From: DAOTVD01 sp034437075
Lineage (GTDB): Bacteria > Chloroflexota > Anaerolineae > Aggregatilineales > J027
Assembly: GCA_034437075.1 (NCBI GenBank)
Contig: DAOTVD010000300.1
Coordinates: 1 to 34,812 of the forward strand
Direction: 5' to 3'
DNA: 34,812 nt
This document shows, one piece after another, positions 23,644 through 31,837 of this stretch. A program made the position numbers and the translations under genes. The notes below the pieces were generated by a model. That model saw only the letters and a program-made list of their open reading frames with translations. It did no database searches and was not told the origin of the DNA. Within the stretch, counting starts at the first letter, position 1, and every line of letters starts with the position of its first letter.

Positions 23644-24615
23644 GTGACACACGATCTAAACGATCTTTACATCTTCGCGGGGGAGTCGAATCTGCCCCTG
23701 GCGGAGAAAATCTGCGACTACATGCAAGTACCACTCAAATATACCTATTTTGATCGCTTCAGCAACGATAACCTCTGGGTGCAGTTGGGCGAAAGCGTGC
23801 GCGGCAAAGATGTCTATATTGTGCAGAGTTTTTCCGCGCCCGTGAACGACTATCTGGTACAGCTGCTCATGATGGTCAATATCGCGCGGGTAGGCGATGC
23901 GCGGCGCGTGACGGCTGTGATCCCGCATTTTTCGTATGCCCGGTCGGATAAAAAAGACGCGCCGCGCGTGTGCATCACGGCCCGCCTGATTGCCGATCTC
24001 ATCGAAACAGCAGGCGCTGACCGGGTCATCACCATGACGCTGCATTCCGAGCAGGTGCACGGCTTTTTTAGCATCCCGCTGGATCACCTGACCAGTTTAT
24101 CGGTCTTCTTGAAGCACTTCGAAAAATACCGGGGCACCGACACGACCATCATCTCGCCGGACGTGGGCTATGCCAAACATGTGGTGCAACTGGCCCAAGG
24201 CTTAAATCTGCCCTTTGCGGTGGGCAGCAAAGTCCGCTTGGGCGACCGGGACGTGCGCGTGGATGCCATTTTGGGCAGTGGCGAAACCGCGCAACGGGCC
24301 ATCATCATTGATGACGAAATCGCCACGGGCGGGTCGGTCATGAAGACGATAGATGCCGTGCGCAAAATGGGCACTCAGAAATTCATCGTCGCCGCCACGC
24401 ATGGTATTTTCTCCAACAACGCGGCCCAACGCTTGCAAGAAATGGACGATGTCGAAGAAATCGTGGTGGCGGATACGGTCTATTTGCCCGAGCCCGTGCG
24501 CGCGTTGCCCAAATTGCATGTGCTATCGTTGGCGGAAGTCTTCGGCGAGGCGATTATCCGCAACCATCGCGGGCAATCGATGGGCAGTTTATTTACGTTT
24601 TGGCATGATGATTAG
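23644..24615 (+). CDS. prs: Ribose-phosphate pyrophosphokinase (divergent PRPP synthetase)
   Basis: Transfers pyrophosphate from ATP to ribose-5-phosphate to give PRPP, the precursor of nucleotides, His and Trp. The 323-aa protein has the expected blocks: 'VQSFSAPVNDYLVQLLMM' (60-77), 'YARSDKKDAPRVCITARLI' (98-116), the metal-site 'TLHSEQVHGFF' (132-142) and the PRPP loop 'IDDEIATGGS' (222-231). The loop differs from the bacterial type (VDDMIDTGGT), and 'TLH' replaces DLH, so this is a divergent member or a paralogue. GTG start with GAGGA 9 nt upstream. It is followed after 11 nt by a second GNAT gene. Confidence 0.87.
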   Translation: MTHDLNDLYIFAGESNLPLAEKICDYMQVPLKYTYFDRFSNDNLWVQLGESVRGKDVYIVQSFSAPVNDYLVQLLMMVNIARVGDARRVTAVIPHFSYARSDKKDAPRVCITARLIADLIETAGADRVITMTLHSEQVHGFFSIPLDHLTSLSVFLKHFEKYRGTDTTIISPDVGYAKHVVQLAQGLNLPFAVGSKVRLGDRDVRVDAILGSGETAQRAIIIDDEIATGGSVMKTIDAVRKMGTQKFIVAATHGIFSNNAAQRLQEMDDVEEIVVADTVYLPEPVRALPKLHVLSLAEVFGEAIIRNHRGQSMGSLFTFWHDD

Positions 24616-24626
24616 GAGCGCGCGCC

Positions 24627-25793
24627 ATGGCCATAGATATTTGCAAGGTCTCAACCCCCGCCGAACGTGAGGCGTTCTTTCGCTTCCCCTGGCAGCATTA
24701 TAAGGATTCGCCCTATTGGGTGCCCGAATTGCCCGCCATTCGGCGCGAAACGCTCAGCCGCGAGCATAACCCCGCCTGGGAATACTTGGAAGGCGATTAT
24801 TTTCTGGCGCGGCGCGGCGGCCAAACCGTCGGCACGATTGCCGCGTTCATCAACCATCGGCATAACGAAGTCCACAATGAAAAAATGGGCTTTTTCGGTT
24901 TTTTTGAAAGCATAGACGATCAAGCGGTCGCGGCTGCGCTACTGAATACCGCTATGGAATATGTGCGCGGGCTGGGCGCGACGGCGCTCCGTGGCCCGGC
25001 AAATTTTACCGTTAACGAGCAATATGGCCTGCTGGTGGAAGGCTTCGACCAATACCCGATTGTCTTGATGCCGTATAACCCGCCCTACTACATGACCCTA
25101 TTAGAAAATGCTGGTTTCGAAAAAGCCATGGACTTATATAGCTGGCGGCACGATAACGACACGGTGTTCAGCAAGCTCTACGAAGAAGATGGCGTTACCG
25201 AACAACGTACCATCAAGCTCATCCGGCGGAACAACCAGCGGCGAAAGATCACCGTCCGCACATTTGACATGCGCAACAAACAGCGCGATTTTCACATTCT
25301 GCGCGAGCTATATGACAAAGGTTGGGAGGCCAACTGGGGCCACGTGCCCATGACCGACCGCGAATTAGATGCGCTCGTCGAAGGGCTGGGCTTTTTGTTG
25401 CTGCCCCGCTATACCCTCTTTGGGGAGATCGACGGCGAACCCGCCGGATTTATCCTCATCATCCCAGATTTCAACCAGGTGTTGCGCCATGTGCGCCCGC
25501 ATCCGGGCCGCCCGACCTGGTGGTGGTATCTACAAGCGGCCTGGCATTGGAAAATCCGCCCTAAGATTACGGGTTCGCGCGCGATTCTGTTTGGCGTCAA
25601 GCGCGAGTATCACGGGCTGGGGGTAGACCCGGCCATGTTCTTATACCTGGCCGAGCAGTTGGTGCAAGATGGGCGTTTCGATTGGCTGGATGCGAGTTGG
25701 ATTCTGGAAAACAACCACCCCACGAACGATCTCGCGGTGCGTTTTGGGGCCTATATTCATCGGCGGCATCGGATTTACCAGAAAACGTTATAA
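24627..25793 (+). CDS. GNAT-superfamily protein, about 390 residues
   Basis: A 388-aa member of a GNAT-like family known mostly as uncharacterised N-acetyltransferases. It contains 'GFFGFFESIDDQAVAAALLN' (88-107), 'GATALRGPANFTVNEQYGLL' (116-135), 'YNPPYYMTLLENAGFEKAMDL' region (about 150-170), and a second GNAT-like half with 'GEPAGFILIIPDFNQ' (270-284) and 'GVKREYHGLGVDPAMFLYL' (325-343), the latter resembling an acetyl-CoA loop. The family is typically cytoplasmic with unknown substrate. A GGAG site lies in the 11-nt gap after prs. The stop codon overlaps a TATAAT hexamer of the next gene. Confidence 0.8.
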   Translation: MAIDICKVSTPAEREAFFRFPWQHYKDSPYWVPELPAIRRETLSREHNPAWEYLEGDYFLARRGGQTVGTIAAFINHRHNEVHNEKMGFFGFFESIDDQAVAAALLNTAMEYVRGLGATALRGPANFTVNEQYGLLVEGFDQYPIVLMPYNPPYYMTLLENAGFEKAMDLYSWRHDNDTVFSKLYEEDGVTEQRTIKLIRRNNQRRKITVRTFDMRNKQRDFHILRELYDKGWEANWGHVPMTDRELDALVEGLGFLLLPRYTLFGEIDGEPAGFILIIPDFNQVLRHVRPHPGRPTWWWYLQAAWHWKIRPKITGSRAILFGVKREYHGLGVDPAMFLYLAEQLVQDGRFDWLDASWILENNHPTNDLAVRFGAYIHRRHRIYQKTL

Positions 25794-25794
25794 T
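25789..25794 (+). promoter_or_regulatory. Candidate -10 element before the receiver gene
   Basis: A perfect TATAAT overlaps the stop codon of the GNAT gene, 37 nt before the receiver start. No convincing -35 is present at 16-18 bp upstream, so an activator may be needed or the match may be chance. Confidence 0.3.
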
Positions 25795-25830
25795 CGGACA
25801 AGAGATAACAGCAACCAGAAAGAGCGGTGC

Positions 25831-26202
25831 GTGGCGCATAAACTACTGGTGGTGGACGATGAAGTCGCAACGGTCGATATGATCGCCACTTTCATGGAAA
25901 TTGTCGGTTACGATATGGTGTCCGCGCATGATGGTATCAGCGCGTTAACCATGCTAGAACTAGAACAGCCGGATATGCTCATCTTGGATTTGATGATGCC
26001 GGATATGAAAGGCTTCGAAATCTGCCGTCGTATCCGTCAACAAGAACATTACACCGACTTACCGATTCTGATTGTTTCGGCGCGCACCGATGACGAAGCC
26101 ATTGCCGAAGCCTATGACGCAGGCGCGAACGGCTATATGACCAAACCCTTCGATCTCAACAAATTGCTGGGCGAGATCAAGCGCTTTTTACCCGATGGAT
26201 AA
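25831..26202 (+). CDS. Single-domain response regulator (CheY-like receiver)
   Basis: A 123-aa receiver domain without an output domain. Key residues are in place: acidic pair Asp9-Asp10, phospho-acceptor Asp53 in 'LILDLMMPDMKG', Ser83 in 'LIVSARTDD' and Lys105 in 'YMTKPFD'. It would be phosphorylated by a histidine kinase that is not in the window and signal by binding partners. The GTG at 25831 gives the standard 'HKLLVVDDE' start; a longer frame overlapping the GNAT gene is rejected. The FHA gene starts 5 nt after its stop, so the two are probably co-translated. Confidence 0.92.
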   Translation: MAHKLLVVDDEVATVDMIATFMEIVGYDMVSAHDGISALTMLELEQPDMLILDLMMPDMKGFEICRRIRQQEHYTDLPILIVSARTDDEAIAEAYDAGANGYMTKPFDLNKLLGEIKRFLPDG

Positions 26203-26207
26203 CGCCG

Positions 26208-27086
26208 ATGAGCTACCAATTATCTCGCTTGCCGTATACGCCTACCATCCTTATCACCCTGCACAATGGTATTTCGCCAGCTATGCTGCGCTTATTGTTC
26301 GAAGACCTAAAGATGTTAATGAGCACCATAGAAGGGTCGCGCTGTTTAATCTTTGACTTTCGCAATTTGCCCTTGCACCCCTTCGATGTAGACGAAATGA
26401 CGCGCTACGTTAATGTGATGGCGGAGGAACTGCGCCGGGCCAGCATCATCAACAAGGTTTATACGACCTTTCTGAGTGAAAGCCACGAGATTGGCCAGTT
26501 GGCCGAGCAGCTTGGCGAGCTGGGATTCGTCGTCCCGGTTTACCATGCTGTGGATGATGCACAGTCATATTTAACGCTCAAAATCGACGGGGATATGCTT
26601 CGCCAGGGCCGCAGCACATCGGCCACGACTCAAAGTAGTAATAAAGAAATCTTGCGCGTGGCCCAGGATGTTGTCCAGCAAATAGCGCGCGAGCGGTGTA
26701 ACTTCCCGCTGGGCGGGACGCTGCGCCTAGAAGCGGTGGAAATGAACAAAAGCGTCGTGGTCTTACCCCAACGGGGGGTGCTATTGGGGCGCCGCACGCC
26801 CAATTCCGAACGGCCCGATATTGATCTGAGTTTATGGGCAGGGTATCGGACGGGCGTTAGTCGTAACCATGCTCGGCTTTTTCTGGCCGAAACAGGGTCA
26901 TTGCGTGTGATCGACCTGGCGAGTTCGAATGGTACTTTTTTGAACGAAAAACGTTTACAGCCGCACCAACCTTATGGCGTGTGTAATGGCGACGAACTGC
27001 GCTTGGGCTCGTTGGTGATGTGCATACACTTTCAGGAATCGCTAGCCAATGATGAATCTGACACCCAACCTGTGCCCGATGAATAA
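26208..27086 (+). CDS. STAS-like / FHA fusion protein
   Basis: A 292-aa protein with two parts. Residues 1-125 have an alpha/beta pattern like SpoIIAA/STAS ('TILITLHNGIS', 'SRCLIFDFRNLPL', helix 62-78, 'KVYTTFLS', 'VYHAVDDAQSYL'). Residues 185-275 are an FHA domain that binds phosphothreonine: Gly-Arg-Arg 194-196, Ser218-Arg-Asn-His221, and SSNGT (239-243). The linker between is charged and probably flexible. The FHA partner could be a protein phosphorylated by the PknB-like kinase encoded 5 kb upstream; that is an inference. The receiver gene immediately before it suggests a shared pathway. Initial helices differ from classical STAS, so this part is less certain. Confidence 0.85.
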   Translation: MSYQLSRLPYTPTILITLHNGISPAMLRLLFEDLKMLMSTIEGSRCLIFDFRNLPLHPFDVDEMTRYVNVMAEELRRASIINKVYTTFLSESHEIGQLAEQLGELGFVVPVYHAVDDAQSYLTLKIDGDMLRQGRSTSATTQSSNKEILRVAQDVVQQIARERCNFPLGGTLRLEAVEMNKSVVVLPQRGVLLGRRTPNSERPDIDLSLWAGYRTGVSRNHARLFLAETGSLRVIDLASSNGTFLNEKRLQPHQPYGVCNGDELRLGSLVMCIHFQESLANDESDTQPVPDE

Positions 27087-27132
27087 GCCTAAGGACTGGG
27101 TCGCATACGAGATTGGCAGGAGGCACGACAGC

Positions 27133-27732
27133 ATGACCATGGGGAGCAAACCTGCCCATATATTTTATTTTGACCGGGCCCAGGCCCGCCAAATGGTGGG
27201 GGATGCGCCCGGCGCGCTGGCCGATTATAACGCTTGTTTAGAACATAAAGACGATTTCGCCCCGGCGTATAGTAACCGAGGGGCCTTGTACTTCGCGCAT
27301 GATGAACTGGAAGCGGCGCTACAAGATTTTGACCAGGCGATTGCTTTGCAGCCCGACTTGGCCGCGCCCTATGTAGGCCGGGGGAACGTCTGGCGGCGGC
27401 TGGGGGATACCGGACGCGCGCTGGCGGACTACAACGCGGCGCTAGCGCGCCAGAACGATCTCGTAGAGGCGTATTATCAACGGGGCACCTTGCGCCGCGA
27501 GCAAAATGCCTTGCCCCAAGCGCAGGATGATTTCGAACAAGTCTGGCGGCGCAATCCAGATTATGTGCCCGCGTACCTGGCCCGGGGATACGTGGCCTAT
27601 CAACTGGGCGACCTGGCCGCCGCGCTGGCCGATTATGAAACCTACCTGGCGTTAGGTGGCGGCGAGCGCTACGGCCATGCCGAGGCTATCCAAAGCCGTA
27701 TCGACCGCCTCCGCGCGCAACTCGGCCAGTAA
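27133..27732 (+). CDS. TPR-repeat protein
   Basis: A 199-aa protein made almost entirely of tetratricopeptide repeats. Five or so can be read, with the typical A/G-x-x-x-x-x-x-A spacing: 'GDAPGALADYNACLEHKDD', 'HDELEALQDFDQAI'-type, 'GDTGRALADYNAALARQND', 'NALPQAQDDFEQVWRRNPD' and 'GDLAAALADYETYLALGG'. It has no signal peptide and should act as a protein-binding scaffold. ATG 27133 has AGGAGG (27118-27123) at 9 nt, stronger than the ATGs at 27049 and 27079, which overlap the FHA gene end. It is the last gene of the receiver-FHA group. Confidence 0.87.
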   Translation: MTMGSKPAHIFYFDRAQARQMVGDAPGALADYNACLEHKDDFAPAYSNRGALYFAHDELEAALQDFDQAIALQPDLAAPYVGRGNVWRRLGDTGRALADYNAALARQNDLVEAYYQRGTLRREQNALPQAQDDFEQVWRRNPDYVPAYLARGYVAYQLGDLAAALADYETYLALGGGERYGHAEAIQSRIDRLRAQLGQ

Positions 27733-27858
27733 GCCTGGCCCGAATGTGGCATTTGATACTGCCCAAAGCGTGCTGGTGTATGATAATGTGGCTGTAGTTT
27801 GAACTAAACTGGCTTGTATGGCTGTCTTTTAGATGTGTATTTTTTATACGAGGAAAAG

Positions 27859-28284
27859 ATGAAAAACGAATACGTTAAGGATTGGATGACCCCCCAAACC
27901 ATTACCATTCACGAAGAGGCCACGCTGCCTGATGCGCACGAACTGATGAAAGAATATGGCATCCGGCGCTTGCCTGTCGTAGATGGTAATGGCAAGCTCA
28001 AGGGCATCATTTCTCAGACGGATGTGCGCGAGGCCCAGCCCTCGGATGCCACATCCTTGAGCATTTACGAACTGAACTATTTGTTGGCCAAGCTGCGTGT
28101 CAAAAAGGTGATGACGGCCAACGTCTCGACGGTCATGGCGGAATCCTCCGTGGCGGATGCCGCGCGGATTATGCTAGAGCAAAAAATTGGTGGCTTGCCC
28201 GTGGTGGATGACAAAGGCAAACTCGTGGGCATCATCACGGAAAGCGATGTGTTTCGTATGGTGGTGAAGCTCTACGCCGAGTAA
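27859..28284 (+). CDS. Twin-CBS-domain protein
   Basis: A 141-aa stand-alone CBS pair. CBS1 spans about 7-58 ('VKDWMTPQTITIHE', 'YGIRRLPVVDGNGKLKGIIS') and CBS2 about 81-137 ('VKKVMTANVSTV', 'KIGGLPVVDDKGKLVGIITE'). Such modules bind adenine nucleotides (ATP, AMP or SAM) and regulate partner proteins. There is no fused enzyme domain, so the partner is unknown. ATG 27859 is preceded by GAGG (27850-27853). It stands 126 nt after the TPR gene and converges on the receptor gene; the terminator between them faces the other strand. Confidence 0.9.
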   Translation: MKNEYVKDWMTPQTITIHEEATLPDAHELMKEYGIRRLPVVDGNGKLKGIISQTDVREAQPSDATSLSIYELNYLLAKLRVKKVMTANVSTVMAESSVADAARIMLEQKIGGLPVVDDKGKLVGIITESDVFRMVVKLYAE

Positions 28285-28320
28285 GCCGGCATCCTCACGA
28301 ACTGGATACCTCACGCAAAC

Positions 28321-28357
28321 AAAAAAACGGGGCGTCTGGCCTGTGCCAAACGCCCCG
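28321..28357 (-). terminator. Terminator of the translocase-receptor unit (minus strand)
   Basis: CGGGGCGT (28328-28335) pairs with ACGCCCCG (28350-28357), then TGGC with GCCA after one mismatch, leaving a 4-nt loop. On the minus strand the stem is followed by seven T (complement of 28321-28327). It lies 23 nt past the receptor stop and has no T run on the plus strand. Confidence 0.88.
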
Positions 28358-28380
28358 CGCTGTGCTCTCCGGCGGAAGGA

Positions 28381-29820
28381 TTAACTATCGTCTTCGTCGG
28401 ATGTTTCGTCGTCTTTGGGTGCATCGCCTTCGCGCGCGGCGCGGCGGGCTTCGTCGTTGGCCTGGCGTTGGCTGCGCAGGTTGGCCGCCTTGGCCTGGAT
28501 GTCGCGGAAGAAGTCGTTATCGACGATGTCTTCCACTTCTTTATCTAATTTGTTCTCGTCGATGATGATCTGCAACGAGGCGACCTTTTTCTTCAGGCTT
28601 TCTTCACGCTGGGCGACCTTTTCCACCATGCCTGTGAACACATCTGCTAGCTTGGCGACTTCATCGCGGAAGGGGATATTGGCCAGGTTAGCCAGTTCTT
28701 TATCCTGGTCGTAATTCCCCTGGCCGATCTGTTCGGCGATCTGGGTCAGATTTTGGATGGGGCGCGTAATGCTATACGCGGAAACGACCACCACGCCCGT
28801 CAGCGCAATTGAAGCCAGGACCAAGGCGGTCAAGGCTTGTTCTTGGATGTCTTGTTCAATCTGTTCGATCTCAATCGCGCAGGCATCCAGCCCGACCGCG
28901 CCATACACTTGGCCATCCTGGCCGACGATGGGCGCGAAGGCCGAGAGCCAGGTGCCGAACTCGTCCGTATAAATTTCTTCTGTCACGGCGGGTTCTTCTA
29001 GGCCACGCAAGGCACCGTCAATAAAGATGTCATCCCAACCCCCAACTGCTACATCATAGAGATCGGGCACTTCTGTTTCCAGCCCAAGGCGCGTTAAGAT
29101 GAACCCGGTACGCGGCACGCTAATGGGGTCAACGTTACAACCTTCTGGACGGGCCGCAATGATTGCTAGGTCGCGGTTGGTGATAATGGCGCCGGGCAGA
29201 TATTCCCCTTGGCGATTAACGGCGATATATTGCCCAGTGGGGGAGGTTTCATAAATTGGAATGCCGTCTTCGGTTTCGCCCTCAATAACGGGTTCTCCGA
29301 TTTCATCATCAAATGCCACGCGCACAGGCACGTTTTCACCCGTTTCGGGGTCTTCTTCGGTATAGACAGGCACGCCGGCACTAATCGCAAAAGCGATGGC
29401 ATCACCAGCATAGGCTTCGTCAGGATAAGTAACATAGGTATACATACCGGCGGCTTCGGGGTTGTTGGCCTTGGCCTGGCGCAAGATTTCATTAATGCGT
29501 ACATACTGCGCATTGAGCGTGGCATCGGGGCCGATGTCGGCCAATTCCTGATGAATGGGAATCAGCAAGTCATCCTCATTGGGTGCCGCGACGCGGGCGA
29601 CTTCTTCGGCGGTGGTTTCGGCCACGGCCAATAGGTCTTCTTCTAGGTCTTCGCGGGCTAGGGCGGTGGCGAAATCTACAAACCAAAAGTAGGCCGCAAC
29701 GATGGCAATAGCGAAGAGCGCTATAAAGAGAAGGAGCAGCTTAAAGCGTAGGCTCAGGTAAAGTCCGCTGCGCTTAGCGGGCGCAGCCTCGGCATTAGAG
29801 TTCATGGCAGCGTTGGTCAT
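28381..29820 (-). CDS. Cache-HAMP receptor without an output domain
   Basis: A 479-aa membrane receptor. TM1 is about 26-48; the outer region (49-327) is a double-Cache-like sensor with 'YTYVTYPDEAYAG' and 'GTWLSAFAPIVGQDGQVYGAVGLDA' (289-313; quoted in part); TM2 is about 328-350; a HAMP domain (351-405) and a coiled coil (400-425) follow. After that comes a short conserved-looking block 'EDIVDNDFFRDIQAKAANLR' (430-449) and an acidic, Ser-rich tail (465-479). There is no kinase, cyclase, GGDEF or methyl-accepting domain. AAGGA 8 nt upstream fits ATG 29820. It is the second gene of a two-gene operon with the translocase-like gene and ends at its own terminator. Confidence 0.85.
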   Translation of the reverse strand: MTNAAMNSNAEAAPAKRSGLYLSLRFKLLLLFIALFAIAIVAAYFWFVDFATALAREDLEEDLLAVAETTAEEVARVAAPNEDDLLIPIHQELADIGPDATLNAQYVRINEILRQAKANNPEAAGMYTYVTYPDEAYAGDAIAFAISAGVPVYTEEDPETGENVPVRVAFDDEIGEPVIEGETEDGIPIYETSPTGQYIAVNRQGEYLPGAIITNRDLAIIAARPEGCNVDPISVPRTGFILTRLGLETEVPDLYDVAVGGWDDIFIDGALRGLEEPAVTEEIYTDEFGTWLSAFAPIVGQDGQVYGAVGLDACAIEIEQIEQDIQEQALTALVLASIALTGVVVVSAYSITRPIQNLTQIAEQIGQGNYDQDKELANLANIPFRDEVAKLADVFTGMVEKVAQREESLKKKVASLQIIIDENKLDKEVEDIVDNDFFRDIQAKAANLRSQRQANDEARRAAREGDAPKDDETSDEDDS

Positions 29821-29831
29821 GGAATCTATCC

Positions 29832-31553
29832 TTACAGATCGTCTAGGTTCAGGTCATCGAGAATGCTTTTGCGTTTACGCTTGGTCTCAGCGCGTTGTTC
29901 GGCGCTGGTATCGTCGTCGTCATCATCAAAGCTCAGGTTGTCCAGGGGGCTAGCTCCCGCTGAGCGCCGACGGCGCTGGGGCGTATCGCTGGCGTCGGTG
30001 GGTGTGTCGGTTGCCTCGGCGGGGGCGTTGGGTTCCTCGTTTATTTCGGGGCTGGGGTGGGGAATGTCTTTGGCTGGGATGGGCGGTGGGGTGATAGTCC
30101 CGAGTTTATCGAATGTCATGCCATCCAGCACGGTGCGGCGGCGTTGGGTATCTTCGGCTTTTTCTTCTGCCGAGCGCACATCATCAAAATCCAGGCCATC
30201 CAACACACTTTTACGCCGCGAGCGCGACAGCCGCCAATTCAGCAGGCTTTGGTCGTACACACCCCGCAGCTTGTAGGCGGCGTATATTGCACCCAGGGCG
30301 CAGACAACCGCTATCCCCAGGTAAATGTCGGTAGTGATCTGACGCGAAAGCACATCTTGCCCAGTTAAAATGAGCAACGCGCCAACCAATAAAGACCCGA
30401 TGATGGTGGCGGTAGCATAAAAATAATTGTCCATGATGGTCGCCACGCGCCCGCGCCGTTCGTCTGGGATAAGGCCCTGGGCCGATTTTCGCGCGGGTTC
30501 ATCCCAGCCTTTTTGCACCATGCGCGCGATAAGGCGCCCAGCGGCCACCCCCAGCAAGCCTGGTGCAAAGACCGTAGAGGCCACCATCACGAGCACGGCG
30601 CCCAGCAAAAGCCCGATAGGCAGCATCAAAAAGCTGTTGCTGATGCCCAATTTATCCAGGTAACGGCTGGTGATGAACGATTGAAAAGCCAAAATGCTGG
30701 CGATCATCACGGCTTTATACAACCCAAAGAAGGTTTGGAAATACGCGGCGGGGTCATCTAATTCTTGGGCGGCCAAGTCTAGCGTATACAGAAAATGGAA
30801 TTCGATAACAGTCAGCGAGAGGCCCGCCAAGATCATCGCCAGCGCCAAAAAGCGGAACATGGGCACATTCCTGACGACATCCATACCGCCCTTTAGGGTT
30901 TGGGCCATGCTTTCCACCTGGCGCGATTGCCGTGCGCGGACGTCGTAATTGCGCAAGGCCACTTGCAAAACCACAAAGCCACCCAGAAAGATGACCACCC
31001 CCAGGCCCAGCACTTGAGGTGCATTGCCGCCATCCATGGGCAAAATGGACGATAGCACCGCCGCCAGCACATTCCCGGCGATGCTGCCCAGGGCGCCGCC
31101 CGTGGCCAAGATGGGGAACAGGCGTCGTGTTTGCGCCAGAGTGTACAAATCGTTGGCCATCGCCCAAAACGCCAGGGGGAAAAGCGCCAATTGCAAGTCG
31201 GTGAGGATGGCCAGCGCCGGAAATTGGACCTCATCGGCCAGATCAACCGCAAACATCGCGAAGACGATGGCATACAGCCCGGCGAAACCCAGCAACATGC
31301 GGCTCATTAATGGGACGCGCTTCATCCGATCAACGATTGTGGCATAACCGCCCGCCACCAGCATAGTAATCGGGAACGTGACCAGCCATAAAATCAGGAT
31401 TTGTGGCGTTCCAACATTGGAGATGAACCCTGCCGTAGCAACAACATCCGCCAATTCGAATACCAATGAATTGGTCGATAGCAGAATGATAAGCGGTAGG
31501 ATGAGCCGCCATTCTTCCGGTTTAACATTCAGGAACCGTCTTTGAGTGGTCAT
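29832..31553 (-). CDS. ATP/ADP-translocase-like membrane protein with four-motif C-terminal tail
   Basis: A 573-aa protein with about 11-12 membrane helices in the first 430 residues, of the NTP/NDP exchange (Tlc/NTT) or MFS-like type: 'EWRLILPLIILLSTNS' at the start, 'QTRRLFPILATGGALGSIAG' (141-160), 'GWDEPARKSAQGLIPDERRG' (349-368). The soluble tail (431-573) has four copies of a motif of basic cluster, Ser or Thr, then LD-x-L/M-x-F/L-D: 446-459, 471-484, 530-545 and 561-573. Substrate transport is inferred from the fold; it may instead be a sensor. Stop overlaps the Shine-Dalgarno region of the receptor gene 11 nt on. GAGG 11 nt before ATG 31553. Confidence 0.82.
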   Translation of the reverse strand: MTTQRRFLNVKPEEWRLILPLIILLSTNSLVFELADVVATAGFISNVGTPQILILWLVTFPITMLVAGGYATIVDRMKRVPLMSRMLLGFAGLYAIVFAMFAVDLADEVQFPALAILTDLQLALFPLAFWAMANDLYTLAQTRRLFPILATGGALGSIAGNVLAAVLSSILPMDGGNAPQVLGLGVVIFLGGFVVLQVALRNYDVRARQSRQVESMAQTLKGGMDVVRNVPMFRFLALAMILAGLSLTVIEFHFLYTLDLAAQELDDPAAYFQTFFGLYKAVMIASILAFQSFITSRYLDKLGISNSFLMLPIGLLLGAVLVMVASTVFAPGLLGVAAGRLIARMVQKGWDEPARKSAQGLIPDERRGRVATIMDNYFYATATIIGSLLVGALLILTGQDVLSRQITTDIYLGIAVVCALGAIYAAYKLRGVYDQSLLNWRLSRSRRKSVLDGLDFDDVRSAEEKAEDTQRRRTVLDGMTFDKLGTITPPPIPAKDIPHPSPEINEEPNAPAEATDTPTDASDTPQRRRRSAGASPLDNLSFDDDDDDTSAEQRAETKRKRKSILDDLNLDDL

Positions 31554-31604
31554 AGCCGGGCTGCCTCTTTTATATGCGTGGGGCTAAAGCTGAAGAATGT
31601 CACC

Positions 31605-31610
31605 ATTATA
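31605..31610 (-). promoter_or_regulatory. Candidate -10 of the translocase-receptor operon
   Basis: TATAAT reads on the minus strand at 31610-31605, 52 nt before the start of the translocase-like gene. No clear -35 is seen at normal spacing, so confidence is limited. Confidence 0.35.
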
Positions 31611-31759
31611 CTTGCAAAAGTTCGATCCGGATTGGCGGAAAGTATCTGCAAAACTGTACTATTTTTTGTCGTACCGTGCAAACGATATGGGTTTATGGTT
31701 ATATTCTGCTTGAAGGCGCGGCCACTGTCGCCGTATCCTTAGCTGCTGGAATAAGCCAC

Positions 31760-31788
31760 TTGACCCGCTTGGCGCGCGTCCCTACAAT
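31760..31788 (+). promoter_or_regulatory. Promoter of miaB
   Basis: TTGACC (31760-31765) and TACAAT (31783-31788) are spaced by 17 bp. The start point near 31795 gives a leader of about 40 nt to ATG 31838. Confidence 0.65.
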
Positions 31789-31837
31789 AAGCATGATAAA
31801 TGTTAGAAAAATTCGGTAGATGACGATAGGTAAACCC

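Noticed and set aside
27753..27787. TTGATA / TATGAT pair before the CBS gene
   Set aside because: Spacing of 20 bp is outside the usual range, so not called as a promoter.
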